Source: Phyllostachys edulis
Lineage: Eukaryota > Streptophyta > Magnoliopsida > Poales > Poaceae
Assembly (NCBI GenBank): GCA_036346405.1
Contig: CM070553.1
Location: forward strand, 70,087,686-70,151,685
DNA: 64,000 nt
Reading direction: 5' to 3'
Of the stretch, positions 57,201 through 64,000 are shown piece after piece (within the stretch, counting starts at the first letter, position 1; every line of letters starts with the position of its first letter). The position numbers and the translations under genes are program-made. The notes under the pieces are model-generated. The model searched no databases, was not told the DNA's origin, and saw nothing but the letters and a program-made list of their open reading frames with translations.

Positions 57201-59425
57201 CCAGAGCACAGTTTTGCCTTTAGATTCTAAAACTCATTTTAAATATACACTCAAATTAATGCTTAACTTGTAAAATACATAACTAATGCTCTGTAGATTA
57301 TTTTTGGGTGAGACCAACTTTGTTGGTTTCCTCTATTAATGAACTCACTGTGAAAATTGGTTTTGAGCATGTTGCTGTTAGGAAAATAAGGACTTGTGCA
57401 TTATAATTTTGTTCAAGTTCTTGTTTTTGAAAATTTGTAGAAAGTGCATAATAGCTCCAAATGAGGTGAACTCAATTGTGTTATTCATCTCATGAGGTGC
57501 TGGTTTCATAGTAAAAATTTCAGCTTCACTTCTATTCTAGAAAATTTTGCGATGAACAGTAACATATTTCTAATTAAATAGGCTGAGCAGAATTGATTTC
57601 ATCATATCTTTTGCATTAAGAATCCAAATCAATTGGTTCTTGTTGCTAAATTCGTGATAAATCATTGTCTTGCTGCTGTAAAATTTTCATAGCATTCGGA
57701 GAAGTTTCTCTGTTGCGTCTTTTTGGTTTTTCGTCGTTCTTATCGGTTCTTTCTCGCTTTTTCCGTTAGGTTTCGACATTTGTGGTGATCCCGAGAGTGA
57801 CCCTCTGCCACAACTTGGCCAGCAACATCAAGGCAAGCAGTTTGATCATTTCCATCATTGTCCCATTACTTTAAAGCTTAATATTTTGTTTCACTTATAT
57901 GTATGCATGCTACTTTGTGTTAAAATATCGCTAGCAATCCTATAGTTGCATAATCTGTAGGAATTGTTTATCCTCTACTACCCATGAGCCTAGGTTATTT
58001 GCTGTGGTTTGAGCTCGTTGGATGAGCTCTTATCACTTAGTAGTTTCGATTTAAATGGCTTAGACATGCTTAGTTTTCGGTAGTAATGGGCGATCATCGA
58101 CTTAGTCGATGGTCTTGATCACTCAAAACTGATTATTACTCCTATATGTCCAGCACTTGTGCTTTGATTAATTGTAAAATCAAAACTGAAAATAAAAGAT
58201 TGATTTAGACTTGGGCATATTGGATGGATGGTGTGGTTTTTGGATGTGGTGGTATGCCTGAGTCAACAAGGACCGAATTCTTGCGCCATTGATCCAAGCA
58301 ATTATGCGTGCTAACCACACGAGGGGATATGGGACCTCTCTTGAATAAAGTACTTTGGGCGGTGCTAATTGGGGTCGCTCGGTTGGTGTGTTTTAAAGAT
58401 AAAATGTGTGTGTGTGTGGTGTGGGAATGGAGCAGTGGCAGGCCGGTTAGGCTGTCTATTGTGTCCTTATCCCCGTGGGTTGTGTGGGTCAGAATTAGCA
58501 CTGTCCATTGGAAATGTCTCGTAGGACTTAGCCGTGCCGGCATACCTTTGGTAGTGTGCTTAAAGGAAAGGCGGTCGGCGTGTGGGTACATTGGTACACC
58601 CTGCGCAGGTTAAAACTATTGAATAGCCTCGTCCTAGGTTATGGACACGCTTGGTTATTTCCGTAAGAATTAGACTACAACCTTTAATTAAAACTTGACA
58701 TGGTTGGTATGAACGGGGAGTTCATGCTATTGTTGTGGTGACTTGGGTTACTCACTTCCAGGTTGTTCTTGTTGTTGTTACTATGTTACTATCTCGTTGT
58801 TATTTCAACAATTAAAATGCTTTGCCAAACTGCCTTCAATCTATTATGTTATTGCAAATGAAACTTGCTTTATGCTAAAATGAGTCCAAAGCCTCATCCA
58901 CTTAAATAAAGCTTGCATGTAGCTATTTATAGTTCTGTTATCTCACACGTAAGTCTTGCGGAGTACTTTATGTACTCATCTGCCTGTGGTTGTGGCATTT
59001 TTTGTGGCTTTTGTTGCAGAGGAAGAAGGGGAGCTCCTAGAGCCTCTCTTTTGTGCTACGTGTTGCAGCTTCTTCGACGACTAGCTTGGCGGTCCGGTCA
59101 GATGCCTAGGGGTTAAGGCACACTGATTGGCTTTGTGTTATAGCCATCTTTATGGCGCTTTTGCTTCCGCTGTTATCTTAGTAGTACTTGTGGTTATTTG
59201 GCCAGAAGGCCCCTCTTTTGTAATAACCTATTCCTTTAATATTAATTTCTGGTTTGTTGCTTATGTACTATGTGTTGTATGGAATTGATACATTCTTTTG
59301 TTGTGAGGTATGTATACTGCATTCTGGGAAGTATACATCTCTCGAGACCGGGTTTATTTGGTTGATAATACTAGGGTCAATTGGACGACTAAGTATTATG
59401 AGCTTAATAAATCCGGGTGCTCACA
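54293..59425 (+). repeat. solo LTR of the B-like family
   Basis: 5,133 bp, TGTAACATCCCAACTG to GGGTGCTCACA, flanked by a perfect 5-bp duplication TCATG (54288-54292 and 59426-59430). No internal region, PBS or PPT, so it is what remains after LTR-LTR recombination. The start matches element B's LTR (2513) more closely than F's. TATA box at 55846-55852, palindrome array about 54850-55500, hairpin near 58096. Confidence 0.95.
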
Positions 59426-59430
59426 TCATG

Positions 59431-60107
59431 GCTTAAGCCCTGTGTCAAAGCAGACTATGAAGATGATCAAGTGCAGGGCAGTGCAGACCTCTTTGAGGAG
59501 GAGTTCTTCGACGACTAAGCTGCCTAGGACGTCCTCCACCCGACAACCTGTGGTGCTTGTTGGCATGGCTGTGCTCGCTTTTGGTGTGGGAGTCTTAGAG
59601 CTCCTGGTTGCCGGTTGTAAGTCCTTGTTTGTTTTGTAAGCCCTCAGTGGCAGACCTCTTGTTAAACAAGCTTGACCATAAGGTCCTATTATATAAAGTT
59701 TAACTTGTCTGCTTCATCTTTGTTTAACCTCGTGGTTGTGATATTAGCTTGTGTTCTTGTGTGAGCTAGCTCTGTTGTTCTGGGACTAGCTCCGATGCAC
59801 AAGGCGGGACCTCCGGGATGTCCCACGGACTAAACACAGGAGGTCCCGCCGACCTCTTGTGATGTCTGGGAGGTGCTACTGAGGGGCTGCCGGCCAAGAC
59901 CTCCAGAGGACTTAAAGACCTCCCAGGGAGGTCGATGGCGAGCCAAGACCTCCAGGAGGTCCTGAAGACCTCCTGGGAGGTCCTGGCAGACCTCCTCGGG
60001 AATGCACCATGCGCGGCTACCACTCCTTTACGTGGTGGCTCCGCAGCGCAAAAAAAAAAATGGTCCTCTCGGACCTCCCGCGGTGCATCACAGGGTGGGA
60101 CGTCACA
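59431..60107 (+). repeat. D 5' LTR, last piece
   Basis: Colinear with 12758-13430 of C. It contains palindromic GACCTCC/GGAGGTC pairs at 59895-60000 and ends GGGACGTCACA. Confidence 0.88.
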
Positions 60108-60110
60108 AAG

Positions 60111-60122
60111 TGGTATCAGAGC
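60111..60122 (+). promoter_or_regulatory. primer-binding site, element D
   Basis: TGGTATCAGAGC, intact initiator-Met tRNA complement, three bases after the LTR end. Confidence 0.93.
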
Positions 60123-60634
60123 CCTGGTCGGCTGTAGGACGTGGCCATAGGTAGAAAGGTCGATTTAGTTTTGATTCAAAAGTTATTTTCTAAAGCAAAT
60201 CAACTTAACATTTGTTTGGTGGTTCTTTCCTTGTTCTGGTTCTATGCTGCCCTTAACTTGTCTAAATCTTTTCTCACCTTATTCTACTCCAATCTTAACT
60301 CCTCTGTAGTTCCATTATCTTGTCTCTGCTGGAACCTCGATTTTAAGTCTAAAATGACCTCCTTGCCTTTGTAATTTCCATAGGGCCGACGGTAGTAAGG
60401 TTAGGGTTAGTGGTCCTAGTCTGAGTCTCGCTTAGCTTTGGTCTCTAAGACCTCTGTGTTAAAGTTTTGTTGCCTCTTTTGGCCCCCAGGCCTTACGGTT
60501 TCTCTTGGGTTTAACCAAGTCGCCCCTAATAGATGCTCTATCTTTCTTACCTGATCTAGCTTATCTTGCTACTTTATCCCCCTTACCTATCATGCCTTCT
60601 CTCTTAACTTCTAAACCTTTAGAGTTTTGTTCAG
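60123..60634 (+). other. leader between PBS and gag, element D
   Basis: Non-coding, colinear with 13446-13939. Confidence 0.7.
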
Positions 60635-62062
60635 ATGGTGCAGACTCGGCAGTCCACAAGTCAGGGTGAGCCCCCAGAACAGTTGCCTCCACCCCCACCT
60701 CCTCCAAAGGCGAAGAGACCCGAGTGTTTTGGGCGCTTCATGGCGGCATAAGCTCGATGATGAGTTCTATGATGCGAGAATATGAACCAAATTATGGCTC
60801 AACAAAGCCGACCACCAATGCTTTACTTGCCATGATGAGCCGAATAGTGAATCTACAACATGCCACCACCTCCACCTCACTCATCATCAATCAAAGCCGT
60901 CGAGTTCATGAAGACGCCCGGCTACATTTTCAAGCTCCCCTGAGCCCTTAGATGCAGATGATTGGCTGAGATCAACCGAGAAAAAGTTGGATATTGCTCG
61001 CTGTGAAGACAGGGAGAAGGTTCTGTTTGCCTCACATCAACTGGAAGGACTCGCAATGAATGGTGGGACACATTTTGTGCCTCACATGTCGACCCCCAGA
61101 GGATCACGTGGGTAGAATTCGCAGCTGCTTTTCGCCACTCTCATGTCCCTGATGGGAAGGTAGAAATGAAAAAGAATGAGTTTAGAGATCTCAAGCAAGG
61201 CAGCATGTCAGTGAGTGAGTATCTCACTAAGTTCACACAATTGTCACGTTACGCCTGCGAGGATGTGGCTACCGATGATGCACGGCAGAAGCGCTTTAAG
61301 CGAGGCCTCCATCCCAGTTTAAAAGTTCATGTGGTGGGCAACGATTACCCTGATTTTCAGCATATGGTGAACAAGGCCATACTCATTGAGGAGTCTCGAA
61401 GAGAGCTTTCTGAGTCTTTCAAGAGGAAGGTGCCGCCTTCCAGTGCTCAACAAAGACCTCCCCAACGTGTTAAGACCTTTGTGCAGTATCAACACTAGCG
61501 CCAAGGACCTCCTGGGCCTCCCAGGACCTCTGCCAAGACCTCCCGTCCAGCCGCCCCAGCCCAGCGCCGCATCACTAGCAGCACCAAGTCAACCCCAACG
61601 ACCTCCACAGTAGCTGGGATTACCTGCTTCAAGTGCCACCAAGTGGGGCATTTTGCCAATCAATGCCCATCAAGACCGAGCCACCAAGAAGACCTCTACT
61701 TCAGACCTCCTCGGCCAAGACCTCTCGGCCGCAGGACCTCCTCAAGCTAGGACCTCCAGTCCTTTGGGAGAGGACGTGTGAACCATGTTGCGATGGAAGA
61801 AGCTCAGACCTCCTCGGATGTGGTACTAGGTATGTTCCTAGTAAATTCAAGTGCAGTGCAGCTTTTGTTTGACTCTGGAGCTTCCCATTCGTTTATTTCT
61901 CGGAGTTTTCTTTGCAAAGCACCGAGTTTGAGTTGTTGCTCTTAAGTCTACCTTGTTGGTTCAATCCCGGCTCGAATTGAGCACGAACCAGGTTGTCCAC
62001 AAGTTAAATTGGTCATAGAAGGAGTAGAGTTTCTAGCCAACCTTATCCTTCTGGACACCAGG
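60635..62062 (+). pseudogene. gag and start of protease, element D (frameshifted, interrupted)
   Basis: ATG at 60635 opens MVQTRQSTSQGEPPEQ and a run of prolines, with a stop at about 60748. The capsid is readable at 61166-61498: LKQGSMSVSEYLTKFTQLSRYA, RFKRGLHPSLKV, YPDFQHMVNKAILIEESRREL. The CCHC knuckle CFKCHQVGHFANQC is at about 61626-61667. Protease begins SDVVLGMFLVNSSAVQLLFDSGASHSFIS at 61816-61905 with the DSGA active site. FLANLILLDT at 62030-62057 is the conserved spacer before RT, where element E inserted. The gag linker carries many GACCTCC words. Confidence 0.9.
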
Positions 62063-64000
62063 TGTGAGACCCCGATTTATTAGGCTCATAATACTTGGTC
62101 ATCCAATCGACCCTAGTATTATCAACTAAATAAATCGTGCCTCGAGATATATGTACTTCCCAAGAATGCAGTACACACAACTCATTACAAAAGAATGCAT
62201 CAATTCCATTCAAACACATAGAATGTAACAAGCAACAAACCGGAAGTTAATATAAATAAAGGATAGTTATTACAAAAGAGAGGCCGACCGCCAAATAACA
62301 ACAAGTCTACTAAGATACACAGCGGAAGCAAAAGTGCCAAAGAGATGGCCATAACAAGAGCCAACCAGTGTGCCTTAACCCACAAGGCAACTGACCGGAC
62401 CGCCAAGCTAGTCGCTTTCCCAGCCACCACACATCTCACAAAAGTAAAGCCCTTTGGGCTCTACCTCCTCTGCAACAAAGTTATTAAGCAAAGCAAATGA
62501 GTACAAAAATGTACTCGCAAGACTGACGTGTAGTATAACAGAACTATAGTTTAACTACATGCAAGCTTTATTTAAGTGGATGAGGCTTTGGACTCATTTT
62601 TAGCATAAAGCAAGTTTTCATTTGCAATCAGTAATAGATTGAAAGCGATTTGACAAAGCATTTTTAATTGTTGAAGTAACAACGAGATAATAACATAATA
62701 ACAACACATGAACAACTCGGAAGTGACTAACCCAATAGCCACCACAACAATAGCATGAATTACCTATTCATACCACCCATGTCAAGTTTTAATTAAAGGT
62801 TGTAGTCTAGTTCTCACGGGCGATCCGGACCGTGTCCATAACCTAGGGCGAGGCTATTTGAATAGTTTTAACCTGCGCAGGGTGTACCAATGTACCCACA
62901 CGCCGAGACCGCCTTTTAGCCACATGATTTAGCACACTTCCTTTGGTATGCTTAAGCACGGCTAAGTCCTACGAGACATTTCCAATGGACGATGCTAATT
63001 AAGAGTCAAGAACCCACGGGATAAGGACACATTAGACAGCCTAGCCGGTGCGCTAATGCTCCCTCCCAACACCACACACACACATTTTATTTAAACATAC
63101 CCACCGACCAGCTCATAATTAACACCTCCCAAAGTACTTAGTCAAGAGAGGTCCCATATCCCCCTCGTGTGGTTAGTACGCAATAATGCTCAGTACGGTG
63201 GTGCAAGTAACTCGGTCCTTGTTGACTCAGGCATACCACCACATTCCAAAAACCACACCATCCATCCAATATGCCCAAGTCCAATTCAATCTTTTATTTT
63301 CAGATTTTGACTTTACAAATTAACAAAGCACAAGTGCTGGACATAAAGGAGTAATAATTAGATTTGTGTGATCAAGACCATCGACTAAATCGATGATCGC
63401 CCATTACTACCGTTACTAAGCATGTCTAAGCAATTGGAATCGAAAACTACTAAGTGATAAGAGCTCATCCAACGAGCCCAAACCACAGCAAATAACCTAG
63501 GCTCATGGTAGTAGAGGATAAACAATTCCTACAGATTATGCAACTATAGGCTTGCTAGCGATACTTTAACACAAAGTAGCATGCATACATACAAGTAAAA
63601 CAATATATTAACCTTTAAAGTAATGGGACGATAGAGGGGATATGATCAAACTGCTTGCCTTGCTGTTGCTGGTCAAATTGTTGCTGAGGATTGCTCACGG
63701 GATCAACACACTTGTCAACACCTAATCGAAAAGACGAAAAGAATTGATAAGAACGACGAAAACGACCAAGACAGCACAGAAAAAAAACTCCAAATACTCT
63801 GAATTTTCTACAGCAGCAAGAGGATGATTTTTAGGGAATTTAGCAATAAGAACCAATTGATTTGGATTCTCAATGCAAAAGTTATGAGCAAAACAAATCT
63901 GCTCAGCCCTAAAAATACCAAACTGCCACTATTCACTAATTTAATTATTAGGAAACAATTTCTAGCAGGGTGGTGATACTGAGATTTTTACTGTAAAACC
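62063..64000 (-). repeat. LTR of minus-strand element E (3' LTR or solo), partial
   Basis: Plus strand begins TGTGAGACCCCG, the complement of an LTR end, and continues colinear with 5507-7440 of B. No PBS lies to its left, so it is a 3' LTR or solo LTR whose start lies beyond 64000. The adjacent CCAGG (62058-62062) is the candidate target duplication. The hairpin near 63375 has one arm mismatch. Confidence 0.88.

Larger units (their letters stand above)
48129..62062 (+). mobile_element. element D: C-family LTR retrotransposon with three insertions in its 5' LTR
   Basis: It starts TGTAACGTCCCG at 48129 within G's RT; candidate target duplication CACAT (48124-48128). The 5' LTR ends GGGACGTCACA at 60107. 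Removing the MULE, CACTA and solo LTR with their target duplications leaves about 3.64 kb against 4.23 kb in C. Then PBS, leader, gag and the start of protease, broken at 62062 by E. The rest is outside the window. Confidence 0.9.

Overview
The window is intergenic DNA from a plant, almost certainly a grass: Ty3/gypsy LTR retrotransposons with plant-type PBS (initiator-Met tRNA, TGGTATCAGAGC), chromodomain-type integrase C-termini, a long-TIR Mutator-like element and a small CACTA element are nested in one another. I see no host gene, rRNA, tRNA or CRISPR. The species cannot be fixed from the sequence. One 100-N gap (15099-15198) separates a left contig from a right contig.

Layout, by my own labels. 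Element B (minus strand) occupies 1-9201: partial 3' LTR, deleted internal region, most of its 5' LTR. Element C (plus) starts inside B's 5' LTR at 9202 (LTR 9202-13430, PBS, gag) and runs into the gap. After the gap come a minus-strand TE ORF fragment (15199-15680) and element A (minus): 3' LTR part 15725-18908, internal 18909-20011 and 35517-38017, 5' LTR 38018-43969. Element F (plus, 20012-35516, TSD GCTAG) is a structurally complete 15.5-kb element inside A. A sits in an orphan LTR piece H (43970-44575). Element G (minus) follows, with a ~1.2-kb 3' LTR and the best preserved pol (45982-48128). Element D (plus, C family) starts at 48129 within G's pol. Its 5' LTR is broken by a Mutator-like element (48172-49813, 9-bp TSD), a CACTA element (52211-53753, 3-bp TSD) and a solo LTR (54293-59425, TSD TCATG). 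D's gag-protease then runs to 62062, where another minus-strand LTR (E) begins and leaves the window.

Nine LTR segments (A, B, E, F, H and the solo LTR) belong to one 5-6 kb LTR superfamily and make up about half of the window. C and D are a second LTR family of about 4 kb. Both families are packed with the heptamer GACCTCC on the element sense strand. In the first family it forms long series of about 42-bp palindromic cassettes. A and B share the same internal pol deletion and the same filler block, so they look like a non-autonomous derivative that has been mobilised by an autonomous relative.

All coding regions are broken by frameshifts or stops. Many differences between paired LTRs cluster at CG-containing sites while AT-rich parts are identical, so part of the apparent decay may be consensus error.
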